DNA from: Phycisphaerae bacterium
GTDB lineage: Bacteria > Chloroflexota > Anaerolineae > 4572-78 > J111
Direction of reading: 5' to 3'
Assembly (NCBI GenBank): GCA_028285035.1
Contig: JANQQF010000147.1
Coordinates: 1-36,097, forward strand
DNA: 36,097 bases
The first letter of the stretch is position 1, and the number at the start of each line of letters is the position of its first letter. Below are positions 15,217-22,761 of this stretch, piece after piece. A program made the position numbers and the translations under genes. The notes beneath the pieces are model-generated. The model was given only the letters and a program-made list of their open reading frames with translations. It searched no databases and had not been told where the DNA came from.

Positions 15217-16128
15217 CTACCAAGTTGAAGCAACGCCCACATTATCAATGGCTTCTTGCAACGTTTTGGCCGACTCTTCGACTAGCCAGCTATAGAATTC
15301 ATCGGAAAGCACACCACTAGCGTGATCCTCAATAAATTTTAACTGTTCGGGCGTTAATTCGGCCTCAGCATCGGCTTTAGCATTTTCATAGGGGTTGGCC
15401 GGGGTGCGGTCCAAGGGGGCCACAAACTCAACAGTTAACGCGCTGTCATAGCCCGCTGCGGCCAGGGTGGTGACCAAGCGGGTCCAATCGTAATCACCCA
15501 TACCACAAGCCATTCGATTGTTATCGGCTACGTGGAAGCCAACGAGCTTTTTGCCAGTATTGAGGATCGCTTGATGTAGGTCAGCCTCTTCAATATTGAT
15601 GTGGAAGGCATCTAAACAAACGCCACAGTTAGGACCAACGGCTTCGGCCAGCATAATCGCTTGATCATGACGGTTGAGGAAGTTAGTTTCAAATCGATTG
15701 AGTGGCTCCAGCCCCAGAGTAATCCCAGCGGCTTCAGCGTGGGCATAAACCTCTTTCAACCCATCAACGGCCCATTGCCATTCCTCTTCTTCACTCGCCA
15801 TCGCGTGTACCTTCCCCACTTCAGAGGGAACGATATTCATTACGCGACCTTCGAGTTCTTTCACCATTGTCACACAATCTTTGAGGTACTGCACTGAGTT
15901 GGCCCGGACCGCTTCATCCCCATGGATTAAATCACGCCCTTCAAACATGAGGCTGATTGAGCCAAAGCAATACAGATTGTTTTCTTTGAGCAACTGACGC
16001 ACTTCCTTAGTATCATACTTCTCAGGTTCTCCCTCAATTTCAATACTCTGATAGCCGTATTTCGCTAAGCGCCGAATGGTTACCTCAATCGGTTCGGCCC
16101 GCATCCAATTGTGCATTGATAAAAACAT
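15217..16128 (-). CDS. Ketose 3-epimerase-like TIM-barrel protein
   Basis: A 303-residue TIM barrel. The ATG at 16128 is chosen because a consensus AAGGAGG lies just before it, so the 27 residues upstream are not needed. Motifs resemble the D-tagatose/D-psicose 3-epimerase family: GLEPLNRFETNFLNR, then CLDAFHINIEEAD, then GFHVADNNR and LTVEFVAP. These provide the Glu/Asp/His/Glu metal site. The likely reaction is C3 epimerisation of a 2-ketose or keto-acid (compare IolO). It is separated by hairpins from both neighbours, which suggests it can be expressed on its own. Substrate unknown. Confidence 0.87.
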   Translation of the reverse strand: MFLSMHNWMRAEPIEVTIRRLAKYGYQSIEIEGEPEKYDTKEVRQLLKENNLYCFGSISLMFEGRDLIHGDEAVRANSVQYLKDCVTMVKELEGRVMNIVPSEVGKVHAMASEEEEWQWAVDGLKEVYAHAEAAGITLGLEPLNRFETNFLNRHDQAIMLAEAVGPNCGVCLDAFHINIEEADLHQAILNTGKKLVGFHVADNNRMACGMGDYDWTRLVTTLAAAGYDSALTVEFVAPLDRTPANPYENAKADAEAELTPEQLKFIEDHASGVLSDEFYSWLVEESAKTLQEAIDNVGVASTW

Positions 16129-16226
16129 AGTAGCCTCCTTGCTGTTGATAATAATAATAGATTTAACAACCGTGTTATATTTGAGGTCCAAGTATGAAAT
16201 AGCTATCACATTTTTAGTTGAGTAAT

Positions 16227-16301
16227 GAGTAAGTGGTAAATAGTAATTGTCACTATATCTACTTAATAACCAATTACTATTTACTAATTACCGACTTACT
16301 C
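16227..16301. repeat. Long intergenic hairpin of the GTAAATAGTAATTG family
   Basis: The left arm (16227-16249) and right arm (16271-16301) are complementary over about 22 bp, with an 8-base insertion in the right arm. Core words match 5461-5492 and the flank of 21895-21944. It lies between the Fe-S protein gene (stop side) and the epimerase gene start. Confidence 0.7.
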
Positions 16302-16339
16302 GCCCAATCATTCAAGCTAATTGATACTCATCCCCTAAT

Positions 16340-17452
16340 CTAGGGTGCTAAATGAGCAACCAGTAGCTCATAAAGCCCCTCTACTGCAATATCTAAATTG
16401 GCTTCTAACGCATACTCGCGCAGATGTACCAACGATCGAGGATCATCCGTAATAATCGTTTTAGCTCCACGCTCTAATGCCTCAGTCAGCCGGGAGTGAG
16501 CCAGTTGTCCAGCAAGTTCGGGCTGGGTAACTGGTAAGCCACCGCTCGCCCCACAAGGTGCGGCCCGCTCTTTTCGCCAAAAGAGTTCTATCAAAGGGGT
16601 ATCCGTCATCGCGCCTAGCAATTGACGGGGGGCATCCCATCGTTCAGATATCCGCACGGTATGGTCGGGATCGAAGTAGGTGTAATCTGCCAATGAGGCA
16701 GGCTTAAAGTTAAGGGTTCCAGCCTGTACCTTATCCGCTAGGAAAGCTGTTACTTCGATCAGTTCTACGCCTTCTGGCCATTCAAGGCCCAGATATGAGA
16801 GCAGGGTCTCGTAGGTGTAAATCTCCTCAGGGGAGAGAACGAAGACTTGCTTCGCTCCAGTTTGTTCTATCTCAGCGAGCGTATCTTGGGCTAGTTTACA
16901 GGCCTCATCGACCAAACCAAGCGTATTGGGCAAGTAGGCACCCTCTCGACCAATCGCGATTGGAGTCACCTCAACACCGACAGCAGCCAGTAACTTGGTT
17001 GCGGCTGAAACAGTTTCGGGCTGTAAGTGATGTCCGACCGCCCCAACAATCAAGACAGCCGGCGACTCGCTGGATGAAATTGAGGTGGGGCTGGCTTCAA
17101 CATACGGATTTTGCCACTGTATAAGCTTTGTCTGCAAGTTGTATACAGCCTGTGGGGAAAAGTTTTTCTCAACCAATTCAGCCCGAGCAGCGTTTATGGC
17201 AAGGGGTAAGGGCTGGTCTGTAGAACAGTGAGAACGGCATAAACCACAGTCAGCACATTGGTACAAGGTATTGACATTATCCTCAGTCCAGGTTGTGATG
17301 CCACGCTCAACCGAGGCCACCAGAATTCCCCAACCGTGGGGTGACGTTGCTTCAGAGCGAGTGACATGCGTTACCGGACAAACGTGCCGACACATCAAAC
17401 AGTAGCGGCACAATTCAGTTGTTTGTTTTACGGTTTCCATTTCAATTAGCAT
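16340..17452 (-). CDS. GlcF-like iron-sulfur protein with two [4Fe-4S] motifs and degenerate CCG region
   Basis: A 370-residue protein. The N-terminus has two ferredoxin-type cysteine sets, Cys15/18/21/25 and Cys66/69/72/76, for two [4Fe-4S] clusters. The rest follows the two-repeat layout of the GlcF/HdrB CCG region, but most motif cysteines are missing. The first repeat has none, and the second keeps only PCGASGG, with DDPRS in place of CPxC. The start shares a TAATG overlap with the upstream flavoprotein gene, so the two are translationally coupled. An alternative ATG is at 17440. It probably carries electrons from the flavoprotein to the quinone pool or another acceptor. Confidence 0.83.
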   Translation of the reverse strand: MLIEMETVKQTTELCRYCLMCRHVCPVTHVTRSEATSPHGWGILVASVERGITTWTEDNVNTLYQCADCGLCRSHCSTDQPLPLAINAARAELVEKNFSPQAVYNLQTKLIQWQNPYVEASPTSISSSESPAVLIVGAVGHHLQPETVSAATKLLAAVGVEVTPIAIGREGAYLPNTLGLVDEACKLAQDTLAEIEQTGAKQVFVLSPEEIYTYETLLSYLGLEWPEGVELIEVTAFLADKVQAGTLNFKPASLADYTYFDPDHTVRISERWDAPRQLLGAMTDTPLIELFWRKERAAPCGASGGLPVTQPELAGQLAHSRLTEALERGAKTIITDDPRSLVHLREYALEANLDIAVEGLYELLVAHLAP

Positions 17453-18978
17453 TAGGCCATTCCCTGAAATTCTGCCATACTTTTTGCTTTGGTCGTTTGA
17501 TCTGTTTCCCAGAAAATTTGCTCCGATGGAACGGTTAATCCAGATTTAACCGGAAAGCCGAGCTTGCCAGGATTCATGATACCGTTGGGGTCCAAGGCAT
17601 CTTTGATCGTCGTCAAGAACGACCAAGCCGAACCATACATCTCCGGCATCAGGTGCCCCATTTTGAAACCAATGCCGTGGTGCTCATTCAGCATGCCCCC
17701 GTGCTTCATCGCTGTCCGCATCGCTCTCGTCCAAATTTCATTGTGTAGAGCCAACGCATCTTTCGGGTCTTCCGGCGGTTGGTTAATCACGAAGCGATCA
17801 TAAACCATCACGCCCCAAGGAAACCAATGCGAAAAGTGGCCGATGTAGGTGGCATCCCATGAAGAATACTCTTCCTCAATCAAGGCCTTTTTGGCGTAAT
17901 ACAAATCGTGAATATGATCGAACGTTGTTACAGTTTCGGTCGTGCCGTACATTTGGGGTAAAAAGAGGGACAAGGGCGGAAAGTAAAACTTGTAGCGATT
18001 TTCCCACCAAGCTTCACCTGGCTTGCGGCCCAAATCTTTGGCCCCCATCTCAAAACAGATGTCCAAGGCCCGTTTCTCCTGCGCTTCCGCAATCTCCGGC
18101 CAACCATCGAAGCCGATGGCCATATACGCTCCTTCCAACTCCATGTCAAGGACGCGCTTGATCATCTTCTTGGTTGAAGGCAGATCATAAAGCCGAATGA
18201 CCAGAGGATCGAGCCGTTGGGTCATAATCCGACGCCCCGCTTCCAGAGCCTGGGGCAAATCCTCAAAAAGCACGCCCCGAAGCAACCGGCTGGCGGGCAT
18301 TCGTTCAATCTGCATTGTAGCTTGGGTAATCACCCCAAGCGTGCCCTCGGCTCCGACCCACAACCCCATAAAATCAGGTCCAGAGGCGTGATTACGCACC
18401 ATCGGGGTATCGATGATCTCTCCATTGGGAAGCACCACTTGAAGTGAGAGCACCAATTGCTCAGCCTTACCATACTTTGTGGAGATTGTACCTGAACCGC
18501 GTGGCGCCAAATATCCCCCCAGCGTCGCACAGTTGGCTGAGGCGGGATAGTGGGGCAAGGTTAGTCCCTTTTCGTTGAGGGCCCATTCCAATTGGGTACC
18601 ATTGATACCTGCCTGAGCCGTAACCGTTAGACAGTTTTCATTGATTTCAACAATTTTGTTCATTCGTTTGGTATCGAGGATGATACCACCAAGCACAGGA
18701 CCAGCTCCACCTTGTGAGCCAGAGCCACCCCCCCACGGCACAACCGGGATTTTATAACGTGAGGCCAACTTCATAATTTCCGAAACGTCTTGGGCTGAAC
18801 TGGGATGGACAATAAAATCGGGCTGGGTGGGCTTCAAGCCACGATCCAACCACATTTGGAGCATCCACGACCAATCTGTGGAGTAAACGAGCTTATCACT
18901 TTCGCGAATCGAGACATGTTCATCGCCGACAATCTGTCTCAACTCGCTATGGAGCAGATCAACATCGATTGTTGTCAT
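17452..18978 (-). CDS. FAD-binding oxidoreductase, GlcD-like (PCMH type)
   Basis: A 508-residue flavoprotein. The PCMH-type FAD domain covers about 51-230, with VVPWGGGSGSQGG (79-91) at the FAD pyrophosphate site and WVGAEGTLGVIT near the domain end. The C-terminal cap ends in the family tail DPNGIMNPGKLGF. These enzymes oxidise 2-hydroxy acids such as glycolate or lactate, or related alkylated substrates. GAGGT lies before the ATG, and the stop overlaps the Fe-S protein start. With the neighbouring GntR regulator it forms a typical hydroxy-acid oxidation module. The exact acid is unknown and may be an intermediate of the sugar pathway in this locus. Confidence 0.9.
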   Translation of the reverse strand: MTTIDVDLLHSELRQIVGDEHVSIRESDKLVYSTDWSWMLQMWLDRGLKPTQPDFIVHPSSAQDVSEIMKLASRYKIPVVPWGGGSGSQGGAGPVLGGIILDTKRMNKIVEINENCLTVTAQAGINGTQLEWALNEKGLTLPHYPASANCATLGGYLAPRGSGTISTKYGKAEQLVLSLQVVLPNGEIIDTPMVRNHASGPDFMGLWVGAEGTLGVITQATMQIERMPASRLLRGVLFEDLPQALEAGRRIMTQRLDPLVIRLYDLPSTKKMIKRVLDMELEGAYMAIGFDGWPEIAEAQEKRALDICFEMGAKDLGRKPGEAWWENRYKFYFPPLSLFLPQMYGTTETVTTFDHIHDLYYAKKALIEEEYSSWDATYIGHFSHWFPWGVMVYDRFVINQPPEDPKDALALHNEIWTRAMRTAMKHGGMLNEHHGIGFKMGHLMPEMYGSAWSFLTTIKDALDPNGIMNPGKLGFPVKSGLTVPSEQIFWETDQTTKAKSMAEFQGMA

Positions 18979-19017
18979 ACGTTACCTCGTATTCATTTTA
19001 TAGCAAGGTTGCAAAGT

Positions 19018-19149
19018 ATCAGAGACACAGGGTAACAAGGTAAAAAGATTGTTGAGTCTCTTTATTACCTCGTGTTCTATTATCCGTTACCTCTTCATTA
19101 AAGCCCTATGACTTTGCCACTTTGTTATCCTGCTACCTTGTTATTTTGT
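19018..19149. repeat. Long intergenic hairpin of the GGTAACAAGGTAA family
   Basis: GACACAGGGTAACAAGGTAA (about 19022-19041) is nearly complementary to CTACCTTGTTATTTTGTC (about 19132-19149). The interior is rich in TTACCTC words. It lies between the GntR gene stop and the flavoprotein start, both on the minus strand. Arm positions are approximate. Confidence 0.55.
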
Positions 19150-19151
19150 CT

Positions 19152-19853
19152 TTAAAATCGCACCAATCGCTTAAACATATTATCACGCACATTTTTTAGG
19201 TGAATGCGCATGTACTCTGAAGCCGCTTCACCATCTCCAGCGATGATGGCATCAATCACTTGGCGATGCTCGGCTGTTCCTTTGACCAAGTACTCATCAG
19301 ACACATTCTCGGCGGCTCCTCGTTGATACAGCCGATTTCGGGCCTGAAGGACCATTTGGCCCAGCAGTTTGTTGGGGCAATAGTTACTAAGGGTTTCATG
19401 CCAAATCACATCCGCTTTTCGCCACGCCTCCCGATCATGCGGTGCTGAGGCTTCCATCTTTTCCATCGCCTCTAAAAGCACCTCGTGACCTTCTGGGGGA
19501 AAATCCTCAGCGGCCAGTCGAACCAAATCTGGCTCTAACAACTCGCGTACATGGAGGACATCAAAGATTTCCTGTAAGGATGGTGTCGTCACTGTCACTG
19601 CCCGGCCAGGGATGATATGAAGTAGACCTTCCCTTGATAGCTGTTGCAGTGCTTCGCGGATTGGTGTTCGACTAATACCTAAGGCTTTGGACAAGCGCGT
19701 TTCAGATAAAGGGTCACCTGCCTGCAAGTCAGTAAAACGGATCGCCTCATTGATTCGTTCGTAAGCAATTTCTCGTAATAATCGGGAGTCTGTCTCACTA
19801 ATGGGTCCTTGCCCCTTGATATATGCTTCAATTCGATCCATCGTATCTGTCAT
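19152..19853 (-). CDS. GntR-family transcriptional regulator, FadR subfamily (FCD domain)
   Basis: A 233-residue regulator from the ATG at 19853. A GTG at 19865 would add four residues and neither start has a strong ribosome binding site. The N-terminal winged helix contains LSETRLSKALGISRTPIREALQQL, here a landmark for about 50-75. The C-terminal all-helical FCD ligand domain has candidate metal-binding histidines in IWHETL, AEHRQV and RIHLKN. Members sense organic acids or sugar acids and repress the neighbouring genes. It is encoded just upstream of the GlcD/GlcF-like genes on the same strand, and a near-perfect 24-bp palindrome lies upstream of it, fitting autoregulation and control of the oxidase genes. 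Confidence 0.88.
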   Translation of the reverse strand: MTDTMDRIEAYIKGQGPISETDSRLLREIAYERINEAIRFTDLQAGDPLSETRLSKALGISRTPIREALQQLSREGLLHIIPGRAVTVTTPSLQEIFDVLHVRELLEPDLVRLAAEDFPPEGHEVLLEAMEKMEASAPHDREAWRKADVIWHETLSNYCPNKLLGQMVLQARNRLYQRGAAENVSDEYLVKGTAEHRQVIDAIIAGDGEAASEYMRIHLKNVRDNMFKRLVRF

Positions 19854-19884
19854 GCAACTGCTCACTCATCCAAATATGGCTCAT

Positions 19885-19913
19885 ACAATAAACCAGGTTA
19901 CTAATCTTGTCAA
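19885..19913 (-). promoter_or_regulatory. Candidate promoter of the GntR gene
   Basis: On the minus strand TTGACA (19908-19913), a 17-bp spacer and TATTGT (19885-19890) lie 32 bp before the ATG at 19853. The operator-like palindrome lies 18 bp further upstream. Confidence 0.5.
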
Positions 19914-19931
19914 ATTCGATATTCTATTTCC

Positions 19932-19955
19932 ATACTGTCTGTATACAGGCAGTAT
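19932..19955. promoter_or_regulatory. 24-bp palindrome, probable GntR operator
   Basis: ATACTG-T-CTGTATACAG-G-CAGTAT is symmetric except for one base pair. The centre TGTATACA is the kind of site bound by FCD-type GntR proteins. It lies between the divergent GntR and indoleamine dioxygenase genes. Confidence 0.6.
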
Positions 19956-19998
19956 AAATAAAACTTACTGCTTTCTTAATCTAACTAACACGCCAAGC

Positions 19999-20054
19999 CG
20001 TCAAAGCATTTTGACGCGACAAAAGGGTGTCCTATAATTATGATCACCCTTTTG
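19999..20054 (+). promoter_or_regulatory. Promoter of the dioxygenase gene with nested palindromes
   Basis: TTGACG (20011-20016), a 16-bp spacer and TATAAT (20033-20038) form a strong sigma70-like promoter. The -35 box is half of the palindrome CGTCAAA-GCAT-TTTGACG. The -10 box lies inside a perfect inverted repeat, CAAAAGGGTG (20020-20029) and CACCCTTTTG (20045-20054). Repression by occlusion is likely. Confidence 0.7.
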
Positions 20055-20091
20055 GTGTTTTCACTAACATTATTCAATTGAGGCCACTGTT

Positions 20092-21231
20092 ATGCCCTTA
20101 ACCACCTCAGAGTTTCCACGAGGCTTTTTGCCAATCACTGACCCAACGATCCATCTCCCCCCAGAATGTGCGGTCTGGGAGGAATTTGGCAGCGAGCTAC
20201 ACAAACTTTTGCTGTCAGATCATTTGCGATCACAAGTAAAAACCCTTCCCCCATTCCCAGTGGAAGCGCTAACAACAGAGGCTGAGTATTGGCGGGCGGC
20301 CAATTTATTTGCCTACATTTCCAGTCTCTACCTCCTTGGAGTTGAAGGGGGGCCGCTCAATCGTATTCCAGCCGTTGTCGCCGTCCCCTTCTACCACGTC
20401 GCTAAGCATCTAGATATCCCGCCTATCTTGTCTTATGCCATCCAAACGATGGTCAATTGGCGGAGAATCGACCCTGACGGACCTGTCTCAGTTGGTAATC
20501 TGACTCTTTTGCAGAACTTCCTGGGGGGAATGGATGAAGAGTGGTTTGTAACCTTACACATCAATATTGAAGCGATTGCTGGCCCCGCCTTAGCCGCCCT
20601 ACCTAAGGCACAACTAGCCGTCAAGCAAAATGACGTTCAGGCGCTTGAGACACACTTCCTCACGATCGCTGAAACGTTGCAAACGATGTACGACCTGCTA
20701 GGCCGAATGACGGAGCGGTGTGATCCTTACATTTATTATCATCGCGTTCGCCCCTTTATGTTTGGCTGGAAGGACAATCCAGCCCTACCTAGTGGGGTGA
20801 TTTATGAGGGGGTGGCAGCCTATCAAAATCGACCCGTGCAATTTCGAGGAGAAACGGGGGCACAAAGCAGCATTGTCCCCGCCATTGACGCTGCGCTAGG
20901 TATTGCTCACGAACGGGATGAAATGCGAATCTATCTGGCCGAGATGCGGGACTATATGCCAGCCCAAGATCGGGCCTTTATCGAACAGCTTGAACAAGGA
21001 CCGGGCATCCGTCAATATGTTCTGGATCACAGTACTCGTCAGCCCAGTTTACGGGATGCCTACAATTTAGCCATCGAAAAACTGACCCAATTTCGCCAGC
21101 GGCATATCGAATTTGCGACCCTCTACATCCTCAAACCTGCTCAAACTACAGAAGCGGTTGGGACAGGGGGGACACCGTTCACTTTTTACCTCAAGAAACA
21201 TATCAAAGAAACCGAGCAACATCTGATCTAA
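20092..21231 (+). CDS. Indoleamine 2,3-dioxygenase family protein
   Basis: A 379-residue heme dioxygenase of the IDO family, predicted to open the indole ring of tryptophan or an analogue to the N-formylkynurenine type product. Family landmarks are HINIEAIAGPAL, RPFMFGW, FRGETGAQSS (Arg252 region) and the proximal heme ligand His338 in RQRHIEFATLYI, followed by the GTGGTPF loop. GAGG lies nine bases before the ATG. The methyltransferase gene follows after one base, so they are co-transcribed. No kynurenine formamidase or kynureninase gene is nearby. Substrate may be tryptophan or another indole, as bacterial IDOs are poorly characterised. Confidence 0.92.
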   Translation: MPLTTSEFPRGFLPITDPTIHLPPECAVWEEFGSELHKLLLSDHLRSQVKTLPPFPVEALTTEAEYWRAANLFAYISSLYLLGVEGGPLNRIPAVVAVPFYHVAKHLDIPPILSYAIQTMVNWRRIDPDGPVSVGNLTLLQNFLGGMDEEWFVTLHINIEAIAGPALAALPKAQLAVKQNDVQALETHFLTIAETLQTMYDLLGRMTERCDPYIYYHRVRPFMFGWKDNPALPSGVIYEGVAAYQNRPVQFRGETGAQSSIVPAIDAALGIAHERDEMRIYLAEMRDYMPAQDRAFIEQLEQGPGIRQYVLDHSTRQPSLRDAYNLAIEKLTQFRQRHIEFATLYILKPAQTTEAVGTGGTPFTFYLKKHIKETEQHLI

Positions 21232-21232
21232 A

Positions 21233-21892
21233 ATGGCCACACATAGAGACCGAGAATATGGTGCTGCCATATTTAATAGCTTAAAAGATATCGTAGCTGA
21301 CTCCCATAAAAATGGAGCACAGCCCATTGAAATGGATGTCTATCGTGGCAATGAGCTACGAAAGATGAAAAAGTTTCGCTTTCAGTTGTTGCATCAATGG
21401 CTTATCGAACACTTTGAGCCGTGTCGAGTGGCTGACATTGCCGGGGGTAAGGGGATGTTGGCCTATTTGTTGCAAAAAAGCCAATGGGCAGGCACGGTGA
21501 TTGATCCTGTCAATCAGGATTTACCTCACAAATACAAAGATATCATTGCTGGAAAACGGGTGTTCATAGATGCTGCCGACACGGTTCCCCGCATCGACAA
21601 GGAATTTGAAGTAGTCATGGCCCAAGAGTTTGACCTCCTCGTCGGCATGCACGCCCACGGCTGTAATGCAAAAATTATTGATGCAGCCACGGAATATGGG
21701 TGCGGATTTGTTCTCTTTCCTTGTTGTGTTATCGACGAGCCATTTTATCCTCGCCTTGGTATACAGTGGCTAGAGTGCGTGGCCGATTATGCTGTGTTTC
21801 AAGGGCATACAGTTTACCCATTTCGGCTCAACTTTAAAGGGCAAAATATTGGTCTTTGTTCGGTGGGGCGATGTCGTTTAAAGTCAGAGTGA
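21233..21892 (+). CDS. SAM-dependent methyltransferase-like protein (METTL25/RRNAD1-like signature)
   Basis: A 219-residue protein with a Rossmann SAM-binding motif VADIAGGKGMLAYLL (about 66-80). A later segment reads LVGMHAHGCNAKIIDAATEYG and then FVLFPCCV. This GLHACG...PCC arrangement is a mark of the METTL25/RRNAD1 methyltransferase group. The match to that group rests on the motif only. It starts one base after the dioxygenase stop, so it is translationally coupled to it. The target (RNA, protein or a small molecule) is unknown. Its own N-terminal RxNxLRKMKKFRFQLLHQWL-like basic helix might bind nucleic acid. Confidence 0.7.
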   Translation: MATHRDREYGAAIFNSLKDIVADSHKNGAQPIEMDVYRGNELRKMKKFRFQLLHQWLIEHFEPCRVADIAGGKGMLAYLLQKSQWAGTVIDPVNQDLPHKYKDIIAGKRVFIDAADTVPRIDKEFEVVMAQEFDLLVGMHAHGCNAKIIDAATEYGCGFVLFPCCVIDEPFYPRLGIQWLECVADYAVFQGHTVYPFRLNFKGQNIGLCSVGRCRLKSE

Positions 21893-21894
21893 GG

Positions 21895-21944
21895 TAAATG
21901 GTAGATGGTAATTTCAGAGGTTACGCATTACCATCTACCATTTA
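21895..21944. terminator. Perfect 18-bp stem between convergent genes
   Basis: TAAATGGTAGATGGTAAT (21895-21912) is exactly complementary to 21927-21944, with a 14-base loop. It starts two bases after the methyltransferase stop and ends 15 bp before the stop of the convergent gene. It probably acts as a bidirectional terminator or mRNA 3' stabiliser. The words relate it to the other intergenic hairpins. Confidence 0.65.
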
Positions 21945-21959
21945 TTTTGCGTTATGTTA

Positions 21960-22313
21960 TCAATGTGCCCAGAGCGCTGGACTATATTTTGGCTCAGAAA
22001 AAGGGAAGTTCATCTCGATAATGGGTTGAGCGATTTTGACTGGTTTGGGGAACTCAACATCTAGCAGCTCACCGAGGGTGGTCAGTGACTGAACACAAGC
22101 GTTCGGGATATGCTTGGCGATGAGTTGCATTTTCTCACAGATTTGCTGACGGTTAACCGTCCCAAAATTGCCAGTCACATTCACCAATTCCAAAAATTGT
22201 TCCAATGTACGCTGATCAACATTTGGGATATGGTTGACCGCAAAATTCACGGTCGCCTCAACGTACAACTTCTTCACTTCATTAGATTTTGTCAGATTTG
22301 TTTTGTTTGTCAT
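21960..22313 (-). CDS. Hypothetical 117-residue protein
   Basis: A small soluble-looking protein with no motif I recognise. It is probably helical in the middle (QRTLEQFLELVNVTG, VNRQQICEKMQLIAKHI) and ends in a Pro/aromatic-rich tail (FPFSEPKYSPALWAH). GGGAGA lies five bases before the ATG, supporting a real gene. It follows the 71-residue gene on the same strand after 27 bp, so the pair is likely one operon. No function can be given. Confidence 0.65.
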   Translation of the reverse strand: MTNKTNLTKSNEVKKLYVEATVNFAVNHIPNVDQRTLEQFLELVNVTGNFGTVNRQQICEKMQLIAKHIPNACVQSLTTLGELLDVEFPKPVKIAQPIIEMNFPFSEPKYSPALWAH

Positions 22314-22340
22314 GAGAATCTCCCAATTCTAACTACTTCC

Positions 22341-22556
22341 TTAGTGACAAGATGTAACGCCTTGTGAGATTGCCCCAAAATGCAAGCCCATTAGCCGATA
22401 CTCTGGCAAAATTTCAGCAATACGGCTGAAATCAGGTTTGTGGCGCTGTATCATCGCACTTGATTTAGATGTTCTTTCGATAATCAAGCGCCAGGTATTA
22501 GCTACAACATAATCTTGCTCAGTAATCATCACCATCTCATCAAATTCGTAATCCAT
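22341..22556 (-). CDS. Hypothetical 71-residue protein
   Basis: A small acidic-to-neutral protein, MDYEFDEMVMITEQDYVVAN at the start, with no recognised domain. The case for a gene is its consensus AGGAGGT four bases before the ATG and the closely spaced downstream gene. It has a single C-terminal Cys-His. Function unknown. Confidence 0.65.
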   Translation of the reverse strand: MDYEFDEMVMITEQDYVVANTWRLIIERTSKSSAMIQRHKPDFSRIAEILPEYRLMGLHFGAISQGVTSCH

Positions 22557-22596
22557 TGTTACCTCCTGAGGTAAAGCTACTTTAACACAATTTCGA

Positions 22597-22661
22597 CTGA
22601 CCTATCTGACAAACTTCTGACAAAAGTCTGACCAAATCTGTCTAATGCCCTGACACGTCAG
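22597..22661. promoter_or_regulatory. Helically phased CTGAC direct repeats
   Basis: CTGAC or CTGTC words start at 22597, 22606, 22617, 22628, 22638 and 22650, spaced 9-12 bp (about one helical turn), and end in an inverted GTCAG at 22657. This resembles the direct-repeat boxes of OmpR/PhoB-type regulators. A TATGAT -10-like box lies at 22687-22692 without a good -35, as expected for an activated promoter of the lipoprotein gene. Confidence 0.55.
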
Positions 22662-22761
22662 AACATTCAGAGAGATTCTCATCAAATATGATACGCCTTT
22701 ACACAAAAATCCTGCAGTGAGACATAATTAATCAGTCTAAAATTTGATCAAGGAGTGTAAA

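Noticed and set aside
17136..17147. TTGTATACAG inside the GlcF-like gene as a second GntR operator
   Set aside because: Only the 8-bp core is symmetric, it is within coding sequence, and similar TGTATACA-type words occur by chance in other genes here such as gyrB.
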